From the NCBI GenBank assembly GCA_032719365.1, contig CM064871.1:72768383-72832382 (forward strand): a stretch of 64,000 nt of DNA. Direction: 5' to 3'. The stretch is from Prinsepia uniflora. Lineage: Eukaryota; Streptophyta; Magnoliopsida; Rosales; Rosaceae. Within the stretch, counting starts at the first letter, position 1; each line of letters starts with the position of its first letter. The position numbers and the translations under genes are program-made. Positions 33,777 to 43,466 of the stretch are shown in pieces. Under the pieces are notes generated by a model. The model had not been told where the DNA came from. It saw only the letters and a program-made list of their open reading frames with translations, and made no database searches.

Positions 33777-36700
33777 TGACAGGACCCATCCAATCCCCCC
33801 GGGATTAGTGCGGGATGACCCTGCTCCCGTCTGACACGAAGTGTCAGACAAGGGATATTTCCGACCTTTGCCCTCCCGGGCTATCAGAGTACGCCAGGAT
33901 CCGGAGGAGGTATGTGATATCTCGGTCTCTGCTACAGTCCACATCCGATGTCAACCTGAAGGGCAGTCAAAACATTAAAAACTGTGAGTGGACAAAACAA
34001 AAGTTTATAAAAACATTTTAACGAAGACATTTGTACCCTCCACTAATAAGCATGCATGCATTCGAAAACCATTTATCCAAAACAAACGATACGTGGGACT
34101 AAGCCCAAAGCAGATATAAACCAAGGTCGAAAGGACCACAATGAAAACGACCATACGGGCCACTGCCCAAATCCATAAGGGACTCGGCCCCAAACCATAA
34201 AGAAACCAAGTACACGAGCCACTGCTCAAATCCTGTGCACACCTGTGCACACCACATATCATATATCATATATACATATAAGTCACACAACCAATCCTGT
34301 CACGGTATCCAAAGCTACGTGCGTGCTACCCGGGTCTCAATCCGAGTCATCTCAAAGTCAAGGTCAATGTCCGCAGACCACTGACCCTACCCGAGGTAAT
34401 AGTAACCATAGCCTTCCTGAGAGTAAGGAACCCAACTGGGGGGTGACTCCACTCAGTCGGTGCTCCGTGACTACTCCGGGGTCCACCCAGGCCAACGACC
34501 CTCCCCGGAGGAGATAGTAGAACATGTAAAGGAAGGTAGATGAACATATATATACATAACATAAACATTCATGACCGGTTCCCCTGAACCGTCATGATCC
34601 ATAATATCCATAATCAGGTAACATGCCGGTTCCCATAAACCGTCAAGTACCGTAATAACATAACCAGGTAGCATGCCGGTTCCCATAAACCGTCAAGAAC
34701 CAGAATGACCTGACAAAGATTCATGCCGGTTCCCATAAACCGTCATGAACCACAATGACCTTTCCAGCGTTCATGCCGGTTCCCGTAAACCGTCATGAAC
34801 TTGGAAATCCATCTAGGGTCTCTGACCCAAAATCTTCAGTGTAAAACAACTGGGTCTCGTGCCCGAACATATGACTCAACTGGGCACCGTGCCCGATATC
34901 TAAGGGTCAGTCACGACTCCGATCATAGTGATGCGTGCAACCATCCATCCAGGACCGCTCTCAATCCTGGTATGTCGCCGTGAACGAATCAACCGACGCG
35001 ACCACCACAAGATCATGGTGCACTCATCACCGATCGCTATCCTGAACCGTCAGCACTCTGAAGTCGAGCCTCCCCAGGCTGCCCGACCACGAATCGTGCA
35101 TCGTGACCTCTCCGGAAGGAACACATCCCAATCTGGAGGCGAGCGTCGTATCGTCGATCGTCGTGCACATAGCACCCGTCGCGACCACGATTTAGAACCG
35201 AAGGTCGTAAATAGTGTCATATGCCCGAGACAAAACCAAATGGGTCTCATACCCGAGTTTATCCATTTAGACATCCAAAACCATTTCATTTAAATCAATA
35301 AAGGAATACGGACCCGTATAAGCACCGTATAAGGTCGAAACCTCAAAATACGTGCTTATACGTAACCACATACAAATGCACCCATGGCATCATCAAACAA
35401 GTAATAAAACATATAATAAACATTTATGCATGCACCAATTTAGAAAACAAGGTCCACTCACAGACCGTCCGAGCTGCCGCCTCGATTTGCGTGCCATACG
35501 GCTCCCCGAGCCGATCACCGTCACCGGGACTCCCAAACCTGTCCAAATCGTAATAGAAGGTTACTAACTACTTAATTAACCTCCTACCAAAGCCCCGTAA
35601 TTTTCCCGTATTTTTAACTATTTTTAATCCCGAACCTAAACCTTCCGATGCCCCGAAACATATCGAGACGGTGTCCGATCGACACGAAACCAGTCCCAAA
35701 ATGTTCGTTACATCGAATAGATGATTTCGTATGTTGGAACCTTCCTCAAATTCCTCCCCACGCGCCCACATGCGCTGCCTGAAGTGGCTGCGCGTGGGCT
35801 TCACGCGCCGCTACAGTGCATCTTCTTCCTTCGATCGAACCGGTCCGGGCCGGTCGGTCCGGTCCAATCCCTGCAACTGGACCGGCGTAACCGGTCCAGT
35901 CCTCCTTCTCCCTCATTTTTCATCCGTTTTCTTCCATTCCAATTCCTAAATTCCTATTTTCAAGTTTCCTATCTAACCCAATTAACAAAACAACCTAAAA
36001 CCCCCTAAATCGATCCCTAAAAATTCACCCCCCACGGCCCCTGTTTTCCGATTCCGTCCCCAGGCTTCACAGCCGTCAACCCCCGTTCAAACTCATCTTT
36101 ATACACCCTAAACAATCTAACAAACATTCCCTAATCAACCAAAACTATCCATAATGTAAAACACAAATTAAAAATGGAATTTGGGCAAACCGAGTACCTC
36201 TCGGGTTTCATGGCCGCCGCCCACGGCGGCGTGGCTTCCAGCCGGCCACCATCGTCCAGCCTTCATCCACTCCACCTCTGGGCTTCTCGGTTCATGATCG
36301 AACAGGGTTGGAGGGTTGGATTTGGAGATGGGATCGGGTAATGGTTGGAGGAAAAAATGGAAAAATGGATGCACGGGTGAATGGTTTGGTGCATGAGTGG
36401 GTGAGGTTGGCCAGTGGATGGGTGACAAGTGTCACTCATCCATTGGGCCTCCATTAAATATCTGGGCCCACTAGAGACAAAACTGCACTTTTGTCTCGTA
36501 AAACGTGCCATCATGAATAGTAACCGGGAACTTCCGTGAACCGTAACTTCGCCGTCGAACGTCCGAATTCGACGTGCCGCCTGTCTACGGATTCGTATCG
36601 TCCTTATCTACGTAACGGTCTTCGGTCCTCGGCCATCGGACCTCCCGGTCAAAAAGTCAACATTTGACCCCTTTTATCCAAAATTACCAAAATGCCCCTA

Positions 36701-36965
36701 ACCTTCCGAACGTCATAACTTCCTCCCCGAACGTCGGAATTGAACGTGCCACCTGTCTATGAACTCGTGACGTCACGAACTATGTCACGGTCATCGGTCA
36801 AAGTCCATTTGACCGCCCGATTGAAAAGTCAACGTTTTGCCACCACCAGGGGCAAAACGGTCATTTCGCATCGTTCGTCCGATTTCGCCCTACTAATCAC
36901 GAATTGACCTCACTAATCGTGATTAGTCACTAATCTAATCATGGAATTTGGGACGGGTCGTTACA
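33777..36965 (-). mobile_element. Solo LTR
   Basis: 3189 bp, TGACAGGACCCATCC to GGACGGGTCGTTACA. Flanks CGACA (33772-33776) and TGACA (36966-36970) agree at four of five bases. It holds five copies of the ATGCCGGTTCCCATAAACCG unit at about 34571-34800, the 13-nt dyads GGGTCTCTGACCC (34816) and GGGCACCGTGCCC (34882), and a TCTGACAC hairpin at 33830. No internal domain is left. Confidence 0.88.
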
Positions 36966-38344
36966 TGACACCTGGCAGGGGATGGGTGGTGCCACGTGGC
37001 ACATGTTAGGGGGTGCCACGTGCCAGGTTGTGGCAGAGTTGTTAAGGTGTCGGGTCCACGTGGCAAGGCCACGTCAGTAGGTGACATTAGTAGCTGTCAT
37101 CAAGCGCGTGGGATTGGCCACTGGACTTCCTTCGACTTGCGGCGACGCGTCGACATGAGTTTTGAGGTAGGGTTGGTCTTGTTCAAAAGATTTTGACGTC
37201 CTGAATCCAATGGTGCTTGTTTCAGGGCGATCAGAGGTCATTTGAGGGTAGTTTTGGACATTTTTCTCCTTGGGATGCGTGTTTGTGACGTGTTTACTTT
37301 TTCAGAATTTAGGGGGTGCTTACGTATAAGTTTATATGGATTGTTGGTGACCCCCGGGTATTACTTTGACAGACCAGAACGCTACAGAGACTTTGGAAAA
37401 CCAGATTTAAGGCTGGTGCCCAAGGATGGAAACTGCCTTGGGCTTGGGCTTGGGGATGTAAATGTATTTTTGCAACTGTTTTCTGGTTTGGTCAACCTTA
37501 GGCGTTTGGATCGCTATATTCGGAGTTGAACTCCGAAGATTCCCAAGGATGGACTCGGACGTGGTCAAAGTTGGATTTGACGCATGCCAACGGAGTTGGA
37601 CTCAGTATGATTCGTAATGTCTAGCGATAGTGCAGAGGGAATGCTAGTTGGACTAGTAGAACGAGGTTTGACTTTATGGCTAGCTGGACTAGCAGCTGGT
37701 TGGACCAACAGGGTCGTGTTTGACTTTATGGCTAATTGGACCAGCAAGGTCATGTTTGACTTTATGGCTAGTTGGACTAGCAACTGGTTGGACCAGCATG
37801 ACGGTGTTTGACTTTTGGGGCTGATTGGACCAGCAAGATGGTATTTGACTTTTATTGACTTGTGGTGTGTCCAGAGGTTTTCAAATGGTTTACAATCGAG
37901 GATTTCTGGGAAATGTGGGTCACAGGCTTTTATGTGTTTTATGTAATTTGGGTTGGACCCATGATGTCTATATGTTACGGTTTTATCTGAAAGCAATGAT
38001 TTATTCGGTTATGCATGCATGTTTTATAAAAAAAAAATAAGGATTTAATGATGGTTTCGGAAAAATGATTTTTCAAAGACTTTATTTTTGTCCACTCACA
38101 ATTTTGATGGTTTTTGTTACCCTTTAGGTTGATATCGGGACGTGGGTTGTATTGAAGCTGAGACATTCAAGTAGGTCGGCCCACTTTTGCTACCAGAGTA
38201 AGTTGTGATAGTTATCCCTTAGTTGACATTGGGTATGTGTTTACTTCAAGTTGAGGGTATTTTGGTAATTTTACAGTATTTGTGTCATACGGGAATAGGT
38301 TCTCTTACGAGAATCGAGGGAGATCTCGAGGAGGGTCCTTTCAT
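36966..38344 (+). repeat. 3' part of the old split LTR
   Basis: This is the largest piece of the LTR that begins at 7934. The first 120 bases are packed with CCACGTGGC, GCCACGTG and TGACAC motifs. A stretch at 37660-37860 repeats GTTTGACTTTATGGCTA with TTGGACCAGCA three to four times at about 50-60-bp spacing. The CCACTCACA...CCCTTTAG|GTTG block is at 38093-38131 and the LTR end at 38344. Confidence 0.7.
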
Positions 38345-39433
38345 GTTCATTACCACCAAAGCTTTCCCACCACAATCTCTGCTCTTTGCTTCATCTCCAG
38401 TGAAGATCATTGAAAATCAAAATTATGCAGTGACGTTTCATTCACAATTAAGGACAAAATGGGAGATTTGAAACTTAAATTTTTAATTAGTTAGAGAGAT
38501 AAGTAACTAAGGATAATACCAAGTTTGGTGAGCTAAATTCATTGTACTAGTAAATTTAAAAGATGAATATCAGAGATGGACTTACAAATTAAAAGTAAGG
38601 CGGACTAAAGTTATTACGCTTAGAAGTGCTATTGAAAAATTGAAGAAAATGATAAAAAAAATAATATAAATAAAGCCTAAATTATATAGAACTTAGCTGT
38701 CATTAAAACCTAAGTTCAAAATGGTAACTGCAAATCACATAACCAACTGGTCTAAGCTGACTTCAATAATCAAATTAGTAAACTAATGACAAATTAAGTT
38801 TCTTATTTTTTTCATTTAAAAAAAAATATTTTTATATTAAATAAATTTAGTTAGTAATTGTTTGAGGGAGTGTCTTCCAAGTTGCAACTCATTTACATAA
38901 TTTATTTTTTTACTACGAACTAATTAAAAGAAATATAAGAAATGCAAGTAACCAACAAAATTGGGTGATAATTTGCATGGACAGAGTCTGCTTCCGGTCA
39001 AAGACTCGCATTTTCTTTCTTTTCGTGATCTGATTTTTAGTTTTTTACTTGTAAGAGAGAAACATGAAAAAAGAAAAAAAAGTAAAAAAAAAAAGAAGCA
39101 ACCGATGTCTTCCAGTCTCAGCTGTCTTCGGATACCGGATTTGAATTGAGATCCAAACCCGAATCCACCTCCGCTTTTCTCTCCTCGTCAATTTTATCGC
39201 CTATAAGAATGTGCAGGGAAGTCTGAATTGACCGTTTTCCATCTTTCTTAGTGTTTGTTTTAAACAATGATGGACTCCCCTGCCCCCGAGTTAATTTATT
39301 TTCTTTTGGGTCTAATAGTGGACGTTTTATGGTATGTCATGCGTCTTTACTCCGAATCCCCTTTATTTGGCTTTTCTGTATATTTCTTTTTCTGTTTCTC
39401 TTCCTGTATTGTTTCTTTCAAGTGTTTTGTTAG
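38345..39433. other. Gene-free flank of the NIMIN-like pair
   Basis: AT-rich sequence downstream of the minus-strand gene pair. No coding frame looks real; the frame at 38961-39149 is Lys-rich low complexity. Bases 38345-38480 may be the far side of the RNase H-like remnant cut by the LTR insertion, but I could not establish a matching frame. Confidence 0.5.
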
Positions 39434-39718
39434 TTATGAATTCTCCTTGTTTCTGATCAAAAATAATAAAATAAGAGATCCGTTATTATCTTCCGCAAAA
39501 TTTTGCAATTCGAATTTCATCGACGCCGTTAACTTATTGCCGCGAGCTCCGTCGACTGTTTTTCCGAAGTGCTTGGTTGCCACGTGTATCCGCATAAGTA
39601 CGGTAAAGAACTCCTCCACCTCCTCCTGCGTCACCGTCTCACGATCTTTCTCCGCCACTTTCGCTCTCTCCCCCTCTCCTTCTCCCTCGCCGTCGCGCTT
39701 TCTCTTATCCGCGTCCAT
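39434..39718 (-). CDS. NIMIN-like protein, paralogue without EAR motif
   Basis: A 94-residue intronless frame starting at the Met of MDADKRKRDG (39718). An upstream in-frame Met at 39787 would add a Cys/Leu-rich stretch unlike the family, so I chose the inner one. Residues 31-52 (QEEVEEFFTVLMRIHVATKHF) match the paralogue at 40888-41229 and the NPR1/NIM1-interacting (NIMIN) family of plants, whose members bind NPR1 and damp salicylate-induced PR gene expression in the nucleus. A KRKR basic start and an acidic EGEGEGE tract precede it. The C-terminus (SLILLFLIRNKENS) is unlike the family and lacks the DLNxxP repression motif of the paralogue, so it may be degenerate or a dominant interactor without repressor function. 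A TATATAT box and a TGACGTCA site lie upstream. Confidence 0.65.
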   Translation of the reverse strand: MDADKRKRDGEGEGEGERAKVAEKDRETVTQEEVEEFFTVLMRIHVATKHFGKTVDGARGNKLTASMKFELQNFAEDNNGSLILLFLIRNKENS

Positions 39719-39900
39719 AAATAAATAAATAATCTGATAATTTAATACGACACCGTGACCGTCGCAACACAACGTTGCTGCTGTCATTCGCGGCTCAATT
39801 TGTAAGTAGCGTGGGAGGCTGGGAGGTATTTTATTTGAACTGAGACGGCGGGCGGTTTGACTTCACATGGTTAGTCTTTGTTTAAAGTGGGAGATGCCAC

Positions 39901-39936
39901 GGCATATATAATTGGGATGACGTCATGGGGGTGACA
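39901..39936 (-). promoter_or_regulatory. Candidate promoter: as-1-like site and TATA box
   Basis: On the plus strand CATATATAATT (39903-39913) reads as a TATA box for the minus-strand gene. Just upstream of it (in gene direction) is the palindrome TGACGTCA (39918-39925) followed by TGACA (39932-39936). TGACG pairs are the as-1 type of site bound by TGA bZIP factors, which are known to drive salicylate-inducible NIMIN genes. The TATA box lies about 185 bases from the chosen ATG. Function is inferred from motif and context. Confidence 0.5.
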
Positions 39937-40529
39937 TATGGGGCGGTCCGGAATCTCCATCTTTATTTTTTGTCGCCGCGGGTCTTTTTAGTCTTTCAAT
40001 ATTATCAACTCATAAACATTAAACAATGACTTCTCTTCTTTCTGTAAAATTATTCCCGTATACACGTACGCATGTTTATTGTCTATAATTTTTAAAACAC
40101 TACGGAGAAATGAAAATCAATTAAAAAAATAAAATGAATGTTGGGATAAGTAAAAATCCACTCAAGCACTAAGTATGGTGTGGTTAATTATCGCATTGCA
40201 CTATTCAAATTTGACTCCCTACGGAAATATGTGTAGTTAGGATTTTATTTTTCTAACAATCAAAGTAGGGATTAGAAGGTTAAATAAAAAATGAATATTT
40301 CGAAGGTTAAATATTATATATATATATTAATTTACATTATATTTAGAAGGTTAAATATTTTTAATTGATTATAAGATTTATTATCTAATTGAGTTTGAAT
40401 TGACTATTTTTAATATTATTATTAAACATATCAAATTCATTAACATACGATTCATTATAAACCCAATACGATTAGAACCTAAGACGACAATTCATTTCAT
40501 TGCCAACCCTACAATTTGAGTGGAAGCAG

Positions 40530-40688
40530 TTTGATTTGCGTTCACTATCCAAATATACGTATCGAAATCCAAAGTGCCTTTTTCATTGGACTTTTCTTAC
40601 CTTTTGACAATTTGATTTGCTTTCACTATCCAAATATACGTATCGAAATCCAAAGTGCCTTTTTCATTGGACTTTTCTTACCTTTTGA
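40530..40688. repeat. 81-bp tandem duplication
   Basis: TTTGATTTGC...CTTACCTTTTGA occurs at 40530-40607 and 40611-40688 with CAA between. The copies differ by a single base (GCG/GCT at the tenth to twelfth base), so the duplication is recent. It lies between the two NIMIN-like genes. Confidence 0.95.
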
Positions 40689-40887
40689 AATTAAAATATA
40701 CTTTCAATTTTTGGTATGAACTGAATACATATATTATTTTTTGATAAGTAATGGATTGAAATTATTATTGGTCATCAGCTCGAGCAAGACCAAAAAAATA
40801 AGCAGCAGGATTGAACTTGAATCGCATTAAAATATAAAAAGTTATAGGTAATTTGATAAAAGCAACAGAATACTCAAACTCCGAACA

Positions 40888-41229
40888 TCAAAATCCCATC
40901 TGACTCGGATCGGTTTCCAGATCCGGATCCTCATTCAAATCCAAGCCCATCTCCTCCACACCTTCACCTCTCCGGGGCCCCAATTTGAGTTCCTCATTAC
41001 TCTCAAACATCGCCCTCAATCGGGATCCTCCTCCGTCGCCTAACTTCCGCCCAGCGCCGTGAGCGTGCTTGAATTGCCTGACTGCCACGTGCATCCGCTT
41101 GAGGATGGCAAAGAACTCCTCAACCTCCTCCTCTTTCACGGCCCCGTCATCGTCCCGCGGCTTCTTCTGCTTTTGCCTCCCAGAAACGACGTCGCTCTGG
41201 TGCGCTTGCTTTCTCTTCTCTGCCTCCAT
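40888..41229 (-). CDS. NIMIN-like (NPR1/NIM1-interacting) protein
   Basis: A 113-residue intronless frame from Met 41229. Residues 1-25 are basic (MEAEKRKQAH...GRQKQKKPRD), as expected for a nuclear protein. Residues 32-54 (VKEEEVEEFFAILKRMHVAVRQF) form the family's interaction block with an EEFF core resembling the DxFFK-type motif. The C-terminal MGLDLNEDPDLE contains LDLN and a DLNxxP motif, an EAR-type repression signal that recruits TOPLESS-class co-repressors. Length agrees with NIMIN2-like proteins of about 100-140 residues. In plants these proteins bind NPR1 and limit its activation of PR genes in salicylate defence. The name and role are by family recognition, not by test. Confidence 0.8.
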   Translation of the reverse strand: MEAEKRKQAHQSDVVSGRQKQKKPRDDDGAVKEEEVEEFFAILKRMHVAVRQFKHAHGAGRKLGDGGGSRLRAMFESNEELKLGPRRGEGVEEMGLDLNEDPDLETDPSQMGF

Positions 41230-41525
41230 TTTTTGTTCTCTGATCTGCCTGCGGGAAATTAGAATGTTATACGGCCAAAAGAACGGAAAAAATATATTAA
41301 ACTATTCATAAAGCTGGCGTGTGGAAGAATGATTTAATATGAAAATTGGAATTGAAGAGGTTGTCACAGAAGAGGACCCCATGTTGAAACTTTTCTTACT
41401 ACGAAACCTTGAATTGTTCGAAAGCACCTCTGTTTACGTGTCTTTCTAGTTACTCCTGTGACTTATGACACCAGCATTATACCCTCCACTTGCTGCAGAT
41501 TTTTTCATGAGATGTTGCGAAATAC

Positions 41526-41553
41526 GGACGTCAGCAAGCGGGAAGACATGACG
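41526..41553 (-). promoter_or_regulatory. Paired TGACG motifs upstream of the NIMIN-like gene
   Basis: About 300-325 bases upstream of the ATG at 41229 lie GGACGTCAGC (41526-41535, TGACG on the minus strand) and ATGACGCA (41548-41555). Two TGACG cores within 25 bases resemble as-1-type sites. A TATA-like AATATATT sits at 41291-41298. Motifs are short and could be chance. Confidence 0.35.
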
Positions 41554-41649
41554 CACGAAGTATGAGGACATGGAGCAGTCGGTGCCATTTTGGAGTTACT
41601 CTCTTATTCGGTTTCATTGAGTATTAAATGGTTTTGAATTTAATACACT

Positions 41650-42060
41650 GTGTTGATACCATATTACGACCAAATTGTAGCTCAATACTTCGATCCTAAT
41701 ATACTTTTATAAGCTTAAGGCCCAAGTTCATGTTGATAAATAAATCTTATTAAGATTTGGACAACACTTACATGTGGATAAATTCTCGTCTTTTATGTGT
41801 CTGTCACATAGTTAATGCTCATTATCCCATATAAAAAGAATAAATTCATTATCAACATCACACACATACAAGAAGAGGACACTTTTTCCCATAAAGGTAA
41901 CTATACATTTATTATTCACATTTATCTATGAATTACTATTTACTACTTGCTCCTTATACACATAGACCGACCACTGACTTGGGTGTCAGAGTATCTTTAG
42001 ATTGGTACCATACTGGTGCCTACCTACCGACCGACTAGTTATCTTATTTTGCAGGTCTGT
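41650..42060 (+). repeat. Possible LTR or TRIM fragment
   Basis: A segment beginning TGTTGATACCATATTACG and ending GACCGACTAG...TTTTGCAG. The tail CCACTGACTTGGGTGTCAG..GTATC...GGTGCC...TTTTGCAG resembles the end of a common class of plant LTRs (CTGACTTAGGCGTCGGAG...TTTTGCAGG). I cannot define both ends or a target duplication. Confidence 0.3.
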
Positions 42061-43466
42061 CCCATGACACGTGGCTGAACATCATTCATTTCTTAAGTTT
42101 GCACATTTTGTGCATCAACAAATTGAATATTGACTTATTCGTTATTAAAATCAACCGAAAAATTAGACCGTACCAAACCATCTCGAAAACATATCAAATC
42201 AAGTAAAATCAAATTGAATCGAATTAGACCAAATATGAACCAGTTTATTGGTTTTCAGATTCTCATAATTGAATTGAACCAAACCAAATTGAAAATCATT
42301 TTTTAATCTAAATGTCACGGTTTTCACACCCTCACCTTAATCCTCACTTCTTCGATATTGTCGAAGACTCCTCATTCTCACTTTGTCTCCTTCGCTTCTT
42401 CAATATTGCAAAAGTCGAAGACTCATCACAGAAGCACTCGATTCTCCCTCGTCTCTCCGTTAACCTCAATATCTTTGTCTCTCCCTCGTTGCCTTCACTC
42501 TCAGTCTCTCACCCTCAGTGTAACGACCCGTCCCAAATTCCTAGATTAGATTAGTGACTAATCACGATTAGTGAAGTTAATCGGTGATTAGTTAGACGAA
42601 ATCGGACGAACGATGCGAAATGACCGTTTTGCCCCTAGTCGTGGCAAAATGTTGACTTTTCATTCGGACGGTCAGATGGACCTTGACCGATGACCGTGAA
42701 GTAGTTTAGGACGTCACGAGTTCATAGACAGGTGGCACGTTCAATTCCGACGTTCGAGAAGGAAGTTATAACGTTCGGAAGTTTAAGGGCATTTTGGTAA
42801 TTATGGTTAAAAGGGGAAAATGTTGACTTTTTGACCGGGACGTCCGATGGCCTAGGGCCAAGGACCATTACGTAGATCGGGATGATACGAATCCATAGAC
42901 AGGCAGCACGACGAATTCGGACGTTCGACGACGAAGTTACGATTCACGGAAGTTCAAGTGCACTATTGCACGAATTACGAAATAACCTAACTTTTGGACT
43001 CTAGTGGGCCCCAGATATTTAGTTCCTGCCCAATGGATGAGTGACAAGTGTCACCCATCCACTGGCCCTTAATTCACATACATGCATCGATCATTCTTTC
43101 TTCCATTCAAAAACACAAACCGATCTCATTTTCTCACCCAACCATTCACCCCAAAACCAAACCCTTACCCCCTTTGAACATCATGGCAAGGCCCAGAGGC
43201 TGAGAGGAGGATGGGTGGATGATGGTGGCCGGCTGGAAGTCATGTCGCCGTGGACGACGGCCTTGAACCCAAGAACGCACCCGGTTAGGCCCAATCCTTT
43301 CCATTTTTCAATTTATGCATTATGGTTGCTTTTGGGTGCCTAGGAGGTGATTGTTAGGTTGCTAGGGACTTAATATGAAGGTTTTTAATGGGTTTAACGG
43401 CTGAGACGTCGTGGAGGTTGATCGGGGAATATTGAACCGTTTGGTTCAAAATCAAACCATGAGTTT

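Larger units (their letters stand above)
7934..38344 (+). mobile_element. Old LTR split into four parts by three nested insertions
   Basis: Parts at 7934-8180, 27408-27704, 33644-33776 and 36966-38344 add up to about 2.06 kb. It starts TGTAATGACACGGCTCG (a decayed TGTAACGACCCG) and ends GGAGGGTCCTTTCA (decayed GGGTCCTGTCA). The flanks TGTCC (7929-7933) and TGTTC (38345-38349) match at four of five bases, a plausible decayed target duplication. The last part holds the CCACTCACA...CCCTTTAG|GTTG block at about 38093-38131, and the inner parts are rich in TGACG and CACGTG. No internal domain remains, so it is an old solo LTR. Confidence 0.7.
39719..40887. other. Intergenic region between the NIMIN-like genes
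   Basis: The 300 bases next to 39718 form the likely promoter of the downstream gene. Further out the sequence is AT-rich, with an ATATATAT run near 40315 and an 81-bp tandem duplication at 40530-40688. No other coding frame is credible. Confidence 0.6.
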
